DNA of 64,000 nt from Neptunicoccus cionae (lineage in GTDB: Bacteria; Pseudomonadota; Alphaproteobacteria; Rhodobacterales; Rhodobacteraceae), in the NCBI RefSeq assembly GCF_002860325.1, contig NZ_PKOJ01000001.1, positions 496,001 through 560,000 on the forward strand, given 5' to 3'. The notes under the pieces were generated by a model, which did not search any database, was not told the origin of the DNA, and saw nothing but the letters and a program-made list of their open reading frames with translations. The translations under genes and the position numbers were made by a program. Shown here one piece after another: positions 16,925 through 25,885 of this stretch (positions are counted from its first letter, which is position 1; each line of letters opens with the position of its first letter).

Positions 16925-17263
16925 TTAGATCGCGTCGTCGCCGATTTCGCCGGTGCGAACGCGGACTGCTTGCTCCACATCCAGTACAAAAATCTTGCCG
17001 TCACCGATCTTGCCGGTTTTGGCGCTTTCTTCGATCGCGCTTACGGCTTGCTCGGCCATGTCGGCCGTGACAACGATTTCCAGTTTCATCTTGGGCACGT
17101 AGTTAATTGCGTATTCTGCCCCGCGATAGATTTCGGTGTGGCCGGATTGAACGCCGTAGCCTTTGATCTCCGTGACCATCATCCCTTTCACGCCGATGTC
17201 CGTCAGCGCTGTGCGGACTTCTTCCAGTTTGAAAGGTTTAATTGTCGCTATAATAAGCTTCAT
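16925..17263 (-). CDS. glnK: Nitrogen regulatory protein P-II (GlnK)
   Basis: A 112-residue P-II protein. The T-loop reads GHTEIYRGAEY, placing the uridylylated tyrosine at Y51 as in GlnB/GlnK. The N-terminus (MKLIIATIKPFKLEEV) and C-terminal VRVRTGE segment are standard. It would bind ATP, ADP and 2-oxoglutarate and gate AmtB, encoded immediately downstream. Because it sits with amtB it is GlnK rather than GlnB. A 44-base inverted repeat lies about 80 bases upstream (see 17341), but I find no good sigma-54 promoter. Confidence 0.92.
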   Translation of the reverse strand: MKLIIATIKPFKLEEVRTALTDIGVKGMMVTEIKGYGVQSGHTEIYRGAEYAINYVPKMKLEIVVTADMAEQAVSAIEESAKTGKIGDGKIFVLDVEQAVRVRTGEIGDDAI

Positions 17264-17340
17264 CTGTCCCTCGTAGGTTTAATCAACCGGATCGCCCGGC
17301 CGTTGGCTCAGACAAGCCGTTTCCGGCGGGTTGATACAAG

Positions 17341-17384
17341 TTTAGGCAATTTCTGCAGCGCAGAAAAAATGATAAATGCCTAAA
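17341..17384. promoter_or_regulatory. Nested inverted repeats upstream of glnK
   Basis: Outer arms TTTAGGCA (17341-17348) and TGCCTAAA (17377-17384) are perfect and enclose a second pair, TTCTGC (17351-17356) and GCAGAA (17360-17365). It lies between divergent glnK and PBP genes. It could be an operator (NtrC is the obvious candidate for glnK) or a hairpin in a 5' leader. Confidence 0.4.
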
Positions 17385-17517
17385 ATTTAATCACGCACTA
17401 GCGTCTGACCTAAATATAGGCGAAAAAGAATCTGGACTGGCAGGGCTCTAAGCCCTCCACAAACAGGACCAACCGCACTATCTTGCAGGGAATGACCTAA
17501 AACAGGCACGGGCGGTT

Positions 17518-19743
17518 ATGGCGGATAATGGTAAACGGGGCCCCTTGGTGGCGCCCAAAAGGGACTACAAAGCTGCGAAGGCGAAACCTGCAAAGGCTAA
17601 GTCTGCAAAAGCATCCGGTTCAAAGACCGGAATGCTGAAAGGTTTGCTGCCGTCCTTCCGGAAATCGAAACCCAAAGCCAAGGCTCCGCGCAAAAAGCCG
17701 ACGGGGAATATATTCGTTCGGGCCATCAAGTGGGTCGTTGGCGGGATTCTGCGGATAATCTGGTGGATTACCTTCCGCGTGGCCGTTGTGCTCGGGATTA
17801 TCATCGGCACGACCACGATGTACTACTATGCCAAACTGCCTGATGCGACCGCGCTGATGGACGACCGGCAAAAAGGATCGGTGACCCTGGAGGATGACAC
17901 CGGACAAGTGTTCGCATGGCGCGGGGATCAGTTCGGCGGGCTGGTACATGCGAAATCTGTCGCGCCACAGTTGCGCAATGCTGTCATCGCAACAGAGGAC
18001 AAACGGTTCTATCGCCATTTCGGATTATCGCCGCGGGGTATTCTGGGGGCGATCCGCACCAATATGCGCGAAGGCCGGCATCCTTTGAAAGGACATGGCG
18101 GATCTACAATTACGCAGCAGGTGGCCAAACGGGTATTCTTCTCGGACATGAACTCGATCGAGCGCAAGATCAAGGAAGTTCCCATGTCGCTGGCGATGGA
18201 GATCAAATACACCAAAGACGAGATCATGACGATCTATATGAACCGCGCATATCTCGGGGCTGGGAGCCACGGGTTCGAAGCTGCAAGCCAGCGCTATTTC
18301 AGCAAGTCCGCAGCAGAGGTCAGCGTGCCGGAAGCCGCCATGCTTGCAGGGCTTTTGAAAGCACCTTCGGCCAACGCGCCGACCCGTAACATCGGTCGGG
18401 CACAGGATCGTGCCGATCTGATCATCGATCTGATGAAGGATCAGGGGTATCTGACAGAACAACAGGCCGCAGAGGCCCATGCCAATCCGGCGCAGCTCTC
18501 GGATGTGGCCAAGGCGCGGGCGGGCGGATATTTTGCGGACTGGATCATGGAAAGCGGGCCGGAGTTCATACTCAAGGACAGCACCGAAGATCTGGTGATC
18601 CGGACCACCTTTGACAAACGGGTGCAAAAAGCAGCCGAAGATGCGCTGACCTCAGTGTTTGAAACCAAGGTGCGCGAAGGCTCCAAGGCGCAGGCTGCGA
18701 TTGTTGTTCTGTCGCCCGACGGGGCAGTGCGGGCCATTGTGGGGGGTAAAAAATCCGGCAACGCAGGCGAGTTCAACCGCGCCACACAGGCGATCCGGCA
18801 GACCGGCTCTTCCTTCAAGCCTTTCGTTTATGCAACTGCCCTGCAGGATGGCTGGCGCTGGGATACCCGCGTGGTGGACGAGAGGTTTACCATAAACGTG
18901 CCCGGTTCGGGGCCATATACACCGAAAAACTACACCAAGGATTTCCTTGGAGAGATTTCACTGACCACGGCGCTTGCCAAGTCCATCAACACAGTGGCGG
19001 TCAAAATTGCCGTGGCTGTAGGGCTGGAACGGGTGCGCGAAACAGCCCGCGGGTTCGGGATCAAGAACGAACTGTCCAACGGACCGGCCATGGCGTTGGG
19101 GGCGTCTGAATCTACCCTGCTGGAAATGACCGGCGCTTACGCAGGTATTCTCAATCAGGGTGCTGCTGTAGAACCCTACGGCATTGAGGAACTGACCCTT
19201 CAGGGCGACAGCAAGCCCCTGTTCGTAAAAACTGACGAAACACCGGAACAGGTGATTTCGCAAAAAGCGGCACGCCAGTTGATCTATATGATGAATCAGG
19301 TGGTTGAAGGCGGCACCGGCGGACGGGCCCGCATCGAAGGTATCGAAAATGCAGGCAAGACCGGCACGACTCAGGGGGCGCGGGATGCGTGGTATATCGG
19401 CTTTAACTCTGATTATGTTATCGGTGTCTGGATGGGGTATGACGACAACTCCAAACTGACAGGCGTTACCGGGGGCGGGCTGCCAGCCGAAATCTGGCGC
19501 GAAACTATGGTTCGGGTTCTGGACGGCAAGGTGCCGGCACCTCTTCCGATGGATGTACCTGCCAAACAGCCGGTGGCCCCTAAGGTGGCCAAGGAAAACA
19601 ATCAGAACCAGCAGCAGCGTCGGGGCAATGATACCCTGCGGGATCTGGCAGAGCAGATTGAGAGAGACGTGAAGCGGCTCGATCAAGAGGCAGAAAACGT
19701 GCTGAAGAAGGTGATAACCGGAATTTTCGGCGGGAAGAACTAA
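17518..19743 (+). CDS. Class A penicillin-binding protein (PBP1A family)
   Basis: A 741-residue bifunctional peptidoglycan synthase. The first 70 residues are a Lys/Ala-rich cytosolic tail, followed by one membrane anchor (about 75-105). The GT51 glycosyltransferase has E160 in ATEDKRFYRHFG and the GGSTITQQVAK motif. The transpeptidase has S431-x-x-K434 (SSFK), SIN and KTGTT. The C-terminal 60 residues are charged and Gln/Asn-rich. It stands alone, convergent with mlaC and separated from it by a shared terminator. The basic tail is longer than in enteric PBP1A. Confidence 0.92.
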   Translation: MADNGKRGPLVAPKRDYKAAKAKPAKAKSAKASGSKTGMLKGLLPSFRKSKPKAKAPRKKPTGNIFVRAIKWVVGGILRIIWWITFRVAVVLGIIIGTTTMYYYAKLPDATALMDDRQKGSVTLEDDTGQVFAWRGDQFGGLVHAKSVAPQLRNAVIATEDKRFYRHFGLSPRGILGAIRTNMREGRHPLKGHGGSTITQQVAKRVFFSDMNSIERKIKEVPMSLAMEIKYTKDEIMTIYMNRAYLGAGSHGFEAASQRYFSKSAAEVSVPEAAMLAGLLKAPSANAPTRNIGRAQDRADLIIDLMKDQGYLTEQQAAEAHANPAQLSDVAKARAGGYFADWIMESGPEFILKDSTEDLVIRTTFDKRVQKAAEDALTSVFETKVREGSKAQAAIVVLSPDGAVRAIVGGKKSGNAGEFNRATQAIRQTGSSFKPFVYATALQDGWRWDTRVVDERFTINVPGSGPYTPKNYTKDFLGEISLTTALAKSINTVAVKIAVAVGLERVRETARGFGIKNELSNGPAMALGASESTLLEMTGAYAGILNQGAAVEPYGIEELTLQGDSKPLFVKTDETPEQVISQKAARQLIYMMNQVVEGGTGGRARIEGIENAGKTGTTQGARDAWYIGFNSDYVIGVWMGYDDNSKLTGVTGGGLPAEIWRETMVRVLDGKVPAPLPMDVPAKQPVAPKVAKENNQNQQQRRGNDTLRDLAEQIERDVKRLDQEAENVLKKVITGIFGGKN

Positions 19744-19790
19744 CCACCTGCCGTATCGCGCTGTCAGTACGCGCCGCTCTCAATCGCATA

Positions 19791-19825
19791 AAAAAAGGCA
19801 CCGGATCATCATCCGGTGCCTTTTT
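19791..19825. terminator. Bidirectional terminator between PBP and mlaC genes
   Basis: AAAGGCACCGGAT (19794-19806) pairs perfectly with ATCCGGTGCCTTT (19811-19823) around a CATC loop. T runs follow on both strands, so it serves both convergent genes. Confidence 0.9.
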
Positions 19826-19859
19826 GGTTTCAGGCCCTGTCGGACCGGCGTGCTGTGGA

Positions 19860-20459
19860 TCAGGACGCCGTTTTCAGATGGGCGATGAGTTTGTCGATGT
19901 TACCACCGCGACGGTCCAGCATGGAGCCGATTTCCTCGCGCTCCAGACGCAGCATGGAGATGCCTTCAATGATGATGTCGAACATTTTGTCCCGACCGGA
20001 AGCATCAGACACCTGCCATTCCACAATAAAAGGCTTTTGTCCCTTAAAGGTCACATTACTGCTGACCAGATAGCCGCGCTTGGTCTGGCGCGCGCCTGTT
20101 ACGTCGATCGTTGCGCCGATGAATTCGCGGAAGCGCTTGCCATATTTGCGCGATACATAACCTTGAAACGCTTTTGTATAAGCGCTCATCTGTGCGGGAG
20201 TCGCACTGCGCCGGGCCACACCCAGTGAGGAACTGGCGATTGTCGGAACGTCAGCGTATTTCGCAAAAATTTTCTCAAAGTCACGGAAAAGCGCTGCTTC
20301 GGACTTGCCCGAGTTGATCGAGCGGAAAATGTCGTTTGTCAGTGCGCCGATCAGTTTTTCAGCTTGTGCCTGGGACAGGGCCGCAGCAGGGCCGGCCAGG
20401 AACAGACCCACGATCAAGCCGAGAAGGCTGCGACGGGAGAGTAGGGATTTAATTCGCAT
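19860..20459 (-). CDS. mlaC: MlaC-like periplasmic phospholipid-binding protein
   Basis: A 199-residue exported protein (twin-Arg-containing signal SRRSLLGLIVGLFLAGPAAA) of the MlaC/Ttg2D family, with the DFEKIFAKYADV and YTKAFQGYVSRKY segments that form its lipid-binding fold. It would ferry phospholipids between the outer-membrane MlaA complex and the inner-membrane MlaFEDB transporter. Its start overlaps the end of mlaA by about ten bases. No mlaFED genes are nearby, so the transporter must be elsewhere. Confidence 0.87.
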   Translation of the reverse strand: MRIKSLLSRRSLLGLIVGLFLAGPAAALSQAQAEKLIGALTNDIFRSINSGKSEAALFRDFEKIFAKYADVPTIASSSLGVARRSATPAQMSAYTKAFQGYVSRKYGKRFREFIGATIDVTGARQTKRGYLVSSNVTFKGQKPFIVEWQVSDASGRDKMFDIIIEGISMLRLEREEIGSMLDRRGGNIDKLIAHLKTAS

Positions 20460-21183
20460 AGGGATCCTCCAGATCGTCCAGATTTACGGAGCCGCCGATA
20501 TCAAATCTGCGGTTTTGCAGGTAGATGGAGCGTGCCGTGGCGTAGCTGTCTTCGGATTCATACAGCACACCACTGATTGCATCGTCATATTCGTTACGGT
20601 CGCCAAGCTTGTCCACCACATAGAGCGGGTAGGTGACTTTCTGCGCACTTGCCGGCAGGAAACTGCCGAGCGGATCAAGCAGGTAGTCCACAACAATACC
20701 GTAGGTTTCCCGTTCGGTACGCGGGCCAAAGACAGGCACCTCGAGGTAACGGCCTTCGGGGAAGCCATAGACGGCAAGCGTCTTGCCGAAATCGGTATCC
20801 ACGTCCTCATCCATGCCCGCAGCCGTAGCGAAATCGAACAGGCCACCCAGCCCGAAGACTGTATTTGTCGCAAACCGGATCGTGTTGATCACCACATCTT
20901 CAAAGTTCAGTTGCAGCGTGCTGTTTACGATTTCACCCGGAATAGCGAGGTGGGTGGCAAGGTTGCTGATAGCGTTGTCGGCCCGCACAGGAACGGTCTT
21001 GCCGTACACCCGAGCAACGGGGGCCACGAGGTTTCTGTCGAGCGCTTTGTTGAAGGCGTGAACCTTACGGTTTGCAGCCTCGTCCGGATCGTAAATTTCC
21101 TGATCCGGCGGCCCTGCCGTGCAGGCTGTTAGGGCAACAGCGCCAATCAGGGGAAGGAGGCTGTGGGACATACGGATTTTCAT
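20449..21183 (-). CDS. mlaA: MlaA (VacJ) family outer-membrane lipoprotein
   Basis: A 244-residue lipoprotein: signal with lipobox LTAC near residue 20, then the VacJ/MlaA domain (DPDEAANRKVHAFNKALD, GIVVDYLLDPLGSFLP). It removes misplaced phospholipids from the outer leaflet and hands them to MlaC, encoded in the overlapping gene downstream. Confidence 0.9.
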   Translation of the reverse strand: MKIRMSHSLLPLIGAVALTACTAGPPDQEIYDPDEAANRKVHAFNKALDRNLVAPVARVYGKTVPVRADNAISNLATHLAIPGEIVNSTLQLNFEDVVINTIRFATNTVFGLGGLFDFATAAGMDEDVDTDFGKTLAVYGFPEGRYLEVPVFGPRTERETYGIVVDYLLDPLGSFLPASAQKVTYPLYVVDKLGDRNEYDDAISGVLYESEDSYATARSIYLQNRRFDIGGSVNLDDLEDPYAN

Positions 21184-21313
21184 ATCGAATTTATCAACAA
21201 GTTAAGGGTCATTCAGTCGAGTGGGTCTTGTACGGCTATCCCTCCGGACTGTCGACCAAAGGCGTGTAAAATCGGCGTGTTTGTGCTTTTTGAGCACTTA
21301 GTCTCTAAACAAC

Positions 21314-21331
21314 ATGTGTCAATTGGCACAT
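21314..21331. promoter_or_regulatory. Near-palindrome TGTGTCAATTGGCACA
   Basis: ATGTGTCAATTGGCACAT is a dyad with a single mismatched pair. A closely related site, TGTGCCAATGGCACA, lies at 28240-28254. It is a candidate operator for the type I secretion genes. Confidence 0.4.
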
Positions 21332-21336
21332 ATTTA

Positions 21337-21379
21337 CATCAAAGATTATGCGATCAACACCTGCTTTGATGTTTTTTTT
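21337..21379 (+). terminator. Terminator-like hairpin in leader of secretion operon
   Basis: CATCAAAG (21337-21344) pairs with CTTTGATG (21364-21371) across a 19-base loop and is followed directly by eight T (21372-21379). It lies upstream of the rightward secretion genes, so it may act as an attenuator or stop rightward transcription from beyond. Confidence 0.5.
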
Positions 21380-21441
21380 AATCATAAGGCGTTTATAAGT
21401 ATTTGGATAATTGATTGGCATAAAAAGATTGGAATTGAGCA

Positions 21442-23184
21442 ATGGCCGGCGAAAAAATGCACTATCCTGTCGGGCTGGCGGAATTGCGCGACGTGCGCAG
21501 CCGCAGCCGTGGATTGTTTCTGTCCGTAGGATTCTTCAGTATTTTCGTAAACTTGCTTATGCTGACAGGGCCGCTGTTCATGTTGCAGGTCTACGACCGC
21601 GTGCTCGGCAGCCGGTCCGAGGCAACACTGGTCGCGCTTTCTGTGCTTGTGGCCCTGCTTTATATTCTGTTTGGCGTCCTTGACTGGGCGCGGGGCCGTG
21701 TTCTGGCCAGGGCTGGTGCACAGTTCCAGTCCGATCTGGACGAACGGGTCTTCAAGGCACTATTGAAGGTGCCTTCCCAGCCCGGACGCGGCGATAAAGT
21801 CCAAAGCGGTTTGCGGGATCTCGAATCAGTGCAGAAGCTGATGACCTCTCCGGCGCTGTTTGCGATCTGCGACATGCCGTGGACCCCGATCTTTGCCTGC
21901 GCCATTTTTATGTTCCACCCGATGCTCGGTTATCTTGCGATTGCGGGCGGGGCTTTGCTGATTGTGACAACGATCATCAACCAGAAAGTCTCTAAAAAAG
22001 GTGTAATCGACGCCCAGATCCAAAGCACAAGAGCCGACAGTTTTGCTGAAAACGTGCGTGACGACCGTGAAGTTGTCCAAGGGCTCGGGATGCGCGGCGC
22101 GGTCATGTCGCGCTGGCGCAAGACACGGAACAAGTCGCTGGAATCGAATATGCAGTCCAGCGATGTAACCGGCGCGTTTTCCTCTTTCACCAAAGCGTTC
22201 CGCCTTTTCCTGCAATCCGCGATGCTGGCGCTGGGCGCCTATCTGGTGTTGCAGAACGAACTGACACCGGGTGCGATGATTGCAGGGTCTATCCTGATGG
22301 GGCGCGCACTTGCGCCGATCGAGATGGCAATTGGCCAGTGGCCGCTGGTGCAACGGGCCAGCAGCGGCTGGTTCAACCTGTCCAAACTGCTTGAGATCGT
22401 GCCTGACGAGACTCCCCGCACTGCGCTGCCCCGTCCCAAGGCCCATCTGAGCGCGCAAAACCTGACAGCCGTTCCTCCGGGCGAATCTCAGGCGAGCCTG
22501 AAAATGGTCAGCTTTGAAGTGAAACCGGGTACGGCTCTTGGTGTGATCGGTCCGAGCGCGGCCGGAAAATCTTCCCTTGCGCGGGTGATCTGTGGGATTT
22601 GGAAACCGGCTTCGGGGCGTATCCGTCTTGATGGCGCGTCGCTGGACAACTACGATCCCGATGTGCTGGGTCAGTACATCGGCTATCTGCCGCAAACAGT
22701 AACGCTGTTTGATGCCACCATCGCGGAAAACATTGCCCGCATGTCGGAAACCCCCGATGCAGCAGCCGTGGTGGCTGCGGCAAAGAAGGCGGGGGCCCAT
22801 GAGATGATCCTCGAACAACCCGAAGGATATGACACGCCCATAGGCAATTTCGGCGGGCGTCTTTCCGGCGGACAGCGGCAGCGGCTCGGTCTGGCTCGTG
22901 CGCTTTACGGCGATCCCCTGATTCTCGTGCTTGACGAACCGAACTCCAATCTGGATTCCGTCGGCTCCAATGCGCTGAATGATGCGATCCGGACGATGAA
23001 ATCCGAAGGCAAGTCGGTCATCATCATGGCGCACCGCCCCGCGGCGATTGCGGAATGTGAAAACCTGCTGGTCCTTGAAAACGGTATGCGCAAGGCCTTT
23101 GGCCCGCGCGATGAAGTGCTGAAGGAACAAGTGCGCAATGTGGCGCAAATAACAGATGCATTGCAAAAAGGACGGGCGTCATGA
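21442..23184 (+). CDS. Type I secretion ABC transporter (PrtD/HlyB-like, ATPase plus permease)
   Basis: A 580-residue exporter: about six membrane segments in residues 25-300, then an ATPase with Walker A GPSAAGKSS, signature RLSGGQRQRLGLARAL, Walker B LILVLDEPNSNLD and switch His IIMAHRP. No N-terminal peptidase domain is present, as in the PrtD subgroup for RTX-type proteins. It overlaps the adaptor gene by four bases. No TolC-like gene or glycine-rich RTX substrate is encoded nearby. Confidence 0.88.
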   Translation: MAGEKMHYPVGLAELRDVRSRSRGLFLSVGFFSIFVNLLMLTGPLFMLQVYDRVLGSRSEATLVALSVLVALLYILFGVLDWARGRVLARAGAQFQSDLDERVFKALLKVPSQPGRGDKVQSGLRDLESVQKLMTSPALFAICDMPWTPIFACAIFMFHPMLGYLAIAGGALLIVTTIINQKVSKKGVIDAQIQSTRADSFAENVRDDREVVQGLGMRGAVMSRWRKTRNKSLESNMQSSDVTGAFSSFTKAFRLFLQSAMLALGAYLVLQNELTPGAMIAGSILMGRALAPIEMAIGQWPLVQRASSGWFNLSKLLEIVPDETPRTALPRPKAHLSAQNLTAVPPGESQASLKMVSFEVKPGTALGVIGPSAAGKSSLARVICGIWKPASGRIRLDGASLDNYDPDVLGQYIGYLPQTVTLFDATIAENIARMSETPDAAAVVAAAKKAGAHEMILEQPEGYDTPIGNFGGRLSGGQRQRLGLARALYGDPLILVLDEPNSNLDSVGSNALNDAIRTMKSEGKSVIIMAHRPAAIAECENLLVLENGMRKAFGPRDEVLKEQVRNVAQITDALQKGRAS

Positions 23185-24530
23185 GCGTGCAGCAATTGTC
23201 TATGGCCGGAATGCCCGGCGGCGTAACTCCTGCACCGGTGCAATCCCGCTGGTCCGCGAAAAAGCCCCTGTTTATGGGGATGCTTGCGGTTGCGGTGCTG
23301 GTCGGTGTCCTTGGTATCTGGGGAAGTTTCGCAACGATTTCAGGCGCGGTAATTTCCAGCGGCATGATTCAAGTAGAGAGCCTGCGTCAGGTGGTGCAGC
23401 ACCCCCAAGGCGGCGTCGTCGGCGAGATTCTGGTAAAAGAAGGTGACCGCGTAGAAGCAGGTGATGTCCTGATCCGCTTTGACGACACGTTGCTGCGTTC
23501 CGAACTGTCGACGGTGAACGGGCAGCTGAACGAAATCCTGTCCCGTCGTGCCCGTCTTATTGCAGAACGGGACGATGCCGAAACACTAAGCTTTGATCCC
23601 GAATTGCTCGAACTCGCTAAAACCTCACCGGATGTGAAGGCCCTGATTGAGGGACAAGCCCGCCTTTTCGAGGCGCGCCGCGAGTCGCTCGACAAACAGG
23701 TGGAGCAGTTGAACGAGCGCAAGCAGCAGATCAAACTTCAGATCCGAGGAGTGGAAGCGCAGCTGGAATCCTCGAAACTGCAAGTGGAACTGATTACCAA
23801 AGAACTGATTGACCAGCAGGGGCTGTTGGCCAAGGGGCTTGCACAGGCCAGCCGCGTGCTGTCACTCGAACGGGAAGCAGCTCGGCTTAAAGGAACCATC
23901 GGGGAGCTGGAAAGTTCGGCGGCCCGGGGCGGTGCGCAAATTGTCGAGACGGATATCCAGATCCTACAACTGAGCAACCAGCGCCGTGAAGAAGCGATTT
24001 CTACCCTTCGCGATCTCAGCTATTCGGAAATCGAGATGCTGGAACGTAAACTGAGCCTTCAGGAAACTCTGAGTCGCATGGATGTGCGCGCGCCCATGTC
24101 GGGTGTCATCCACGGTCTGACAGTCCATGCAATCCGCTCTGTGGTACGTCCGGCCGATGCAATCCTTTATGTTGTGCCCACAGATAGCCCTCTGGTCATT
24201 ACCACGCGCATTTCCGCAATCAACGTAGATCAGGTGCATGTCGGACAGGACGCGAGCCTGCGGTTCTCTACTTTCGACCAGCGCACAACGCCGGAAATTT
24301 TTGGCACTGTGGCCAAAGTCTCTGCCGATGTGTTTCAGGATGAAACGACCGGCATGTCCTACTATTCGGCAGAAATTGTTCCGAATGACGGAGAGATGGA
24401 GCGGCTGGGGGATGTAGAACTGTTGCCGGGTATGCCGGTGGAGGCCTTCATCAAAACCGAAGAGCGGTCCCCGATCAGCTATCTGACCAAACCGTTTACC
24501 GACTATTTCAACCGTGCGTTCCGGGAATAA
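23181..24530 (+). CDS. Type I secretion membrane-fusion protein (HlyD/PrtE-like)
   Basis: A 449-residue adaptor with a cytosolic N-terminus, one membrane segment (about 32-55), split lipoyl halves (QVVQHPQGGVVGEILVKEGD and APMSGVIHGL) and a long coiled coil between them rich in Leu, Glu and Gln (about 100-290). It would bridge the ABC transporter at 21442 to an outer-membrane channel. The ATG overlaps the upstream stop (ATGA), so the pair is coupled. Confidence 0.88.
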   Translation: MSVQQLSMAGMPGGVTPAPVQSRWSAKKPLFMGMLAVAVLVGVLGIWGSFATISGAVISSGMIQVESLRQVVQHPQGGVVGEILVKEGDRVEAGDVLIRFDDTLLRSELSTVNGQLNEILSRRARLIAERDDAETLSFDPELLELAKTSPDVKALIEGQARLFEARRESLDKQVEQLNERKQQIKLQIRGVEAQLESSKLQVELITKELIDQQGLLAKGLAQASRVLSLEREAARLKGTIGELESSAARGGAQIVETDIQILQLSNQRREEAISTLRDLSYSEIEMLERKLSLQETLSRMDVRAPMSGVIHGLTVHAIRSVVRPADAILYVVPTDSPLVITTRISAINVDQVHVGQDASLRFSTFDQRTTPEIFGTVAKVSADVFQDETTGMSYYSAEIVPNDGEMERLGDVELLPGMPVEAFIKTEERSPISYLTKPFTDYFNRAFRE

Positions 24531-24545
24531 ACCGGCCGCGCGACC

Positions 24546-24570
24546 GAGTATTTTCGGAACATTGAAGCGG
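24546..24570 (+). repeat. Dispersed repeat, copy A2 (GAGTATTT...GAACATTGAA)
   Basis: GAGTATTTTCGGAACATTGA continues into AGCGG. It sits 15 bases after the adaptor stop and 70 before ridA. Relatives are at 28861 (opposite strand), 38721 and 41860. Confidence 0.6.
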
Positions 24571-24641
24571 ATTGCGCATCTTTCCTGTTGCGGGGGCGAA
24601 CCTGTCAGGTAGCTTGGCAGCAACCTGTTATGGAGATTGAG

Positions 24642-25106
24642 ATGGTTGGAAAAATTGACGCGGTTCTGGCAGACCTTGGCGAGACCCTGCCAGAAGCACC
24701 GGCCCCGGCAGCCAATTACGTGCCTTATGTCGTTGTCGGCGACATGGTTTATGTTTCTGGCCAGATTGCCAAAGGTGCCGACGGGCTGATCTGTGGCAAA
24801 CTGGGCGCGGATTTGGATGTTTCGGCGGGGCAGGAAGCGGCGAAAACCTGTGCGCTGAATCTGATCGCCCAGTTGAAAGCGGCCTGCGACGGTGATCTTG
24901 ACCGTGTAACACGGGTGGTAAAGCTGGGCGGTTTTGTAAATTGCACGCCCGACTTTGAAGATCACCCTGCTGTTATCAACGGCGCATCCGATTTTATGGG
25001 CGCGGTCTTCGGTGAAGCCGGAGCCCATGCACGGGCGGCTGTGGGCACTTCTTCTTTGCCGTTCAACGTTGCGGTAGAGATTGAAGGCATCTTCCAGATT
25101 TCCTGA
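24642..25106 (+). CDS. RidA/YjgF family protein
   Basis: A 154-residue protein of the reactive enamine/imine deaminase family (VYVSGQIAKGADGLICGKLG; C-terminal VAVEIEGIFQI). The start at 24642 is set by GGAG six bases upstream; earlier in-frame codons at 24630 and 24588 are less likely. The Arg that binds the substrate carboxylate in RidA is present (HARAAVG), but the usual following Cys is Ala. Its stop overlaps the ATG of the next gene (TGATG), so it is coupled to the phosphodiesterase. Confidence 0.83.
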   Translation: MVGKIDAVLADLGETLPEAPAPAANYVPYVVVGDMVYVSGQIAKGADGLICGKLGADLDVSAGQEAAKTCALNLIAQLKAACDGDLDRVTRVVKLGGFVNCTPDFEDHPAVINGASDFMGAVFGEAGAHARAAVGTSSLPFNVAVEIEGIFQIS

Positions 25107-25852
25107 TGCTGGACGCCTTTTTGAAAGCTCCGCTGGCCCACCGCACCTTACATGACGTGCGCGCGGGCCGGCCCGAGAACTCGCTTGCCGGTGCGCGCGC
25201 TGCGATTGCGGCGGGATACGGGATCGAGATTGATCTGCAACTGTCGTCTGATGGCGTTCCTATGGTGTTTCATGACGACCACCTGCAACGTCTGACGCGC
25301 CATTTCGGGGCGCTACGCGAACACACCGCGAGCGAGTTGGGCGCCATGCGCCTGACCCACGGGGACGAACCGATTCCCACGCTGGAACAGTTTCTGGAAT
25401 TGGTTGCAGGACAGGTGCCCCTGCTGATCGAGATCAAGGATCAGGACGGCGCGCTCGGACCGGACACCGGCGATATAGAACGGCTGGTTTGCGATATCCT
25501 GCAAGGCTATCAGGGGCCGGTGGCGCTGATGTCATTCAACCCCCATTCGGTGGCCAAATGCGCGAAGTTTGCGCCGGACATTCCCCGCGGACTGGTGACA
25601 GATCCCTTCGATCCGGCAGATTGGCCGGAGGTGCCGAAAGAGCGTTGTGCAGAGCTTGCCATGATCCCCGATTACGCGCGGGTCGGGGCCAGTTTTGTAT
25701 CTCATCAGGTGAAAGACCTTCACAGCGCGGCCCTGAAAGGTCTGATCGCACAGGGTGCTACGGTGTTTTGCTGGACTGTCAGATCCCCCGCGCAAGAAAA
25801 AGAGGCGCGCAAAGTGGCGCAGAACATCACCTTTGAGGGGTATCTGGCTTGA
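25106..25852 (+). CDS. Glycerophosphodiester phosphodiesterase (UgpQ-like)
   Basis: A 248-residue GDPD-fold enzyme releasing glycerol-3-phosphate from deacylated phospholipids. Catalytic and metal residues are visible: H12-R13, E24 (RPENS), E41 and D43 (EIDLQLSSDG) and H56 (VFHDD). No signal peptide, so it acts in the cytosol. It is coupled to the RidA gene upstream and followed by a GNAT-like gene 30 bases on. Confidence 0.87.
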   Translation: MLDAFLKAPLAHRTLHDVRAGRPENSLAGARAAIAAGYGIEIDLQLSSDGVPMVFHDDHLQRLTRHFGALREHTASELGAMRLTHGDEPIPTLEQFLELVAGQVPLLIEIKDQDGALGPDTGDIERLVCDILQGYQGPVALMSFNPHSVAKCAKFAPDIPRGLVTDPFDPADWPEVPKERCAELAMIPDYARVGASFVSHQVKDLHSAALKGLIAQGATVFCWTVRSPAQEKEARKVAQNITFEGYLA

Positions 25853-25885
25853 CCTGTCGGCTCTGGCACCCATGTGGATGCTGAC

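Larger units (their letters stand above)
21184..21441. other. Divergent control region mlaA / type I secretion operon
   Basis: Holds a near-palindrome at 21314-21331 and a terminator-like hairpin with eight T at 21337-21379, both described separately. The 60 bases just before the secretion gene are AT-rich. Confidence 0.45.

Noticed and set aside
15571-17070. 499-codon open frame on the plus strand
   Set aside because: Antisense to amtB; the translation has no domain sense and is full of low-order polar runs.
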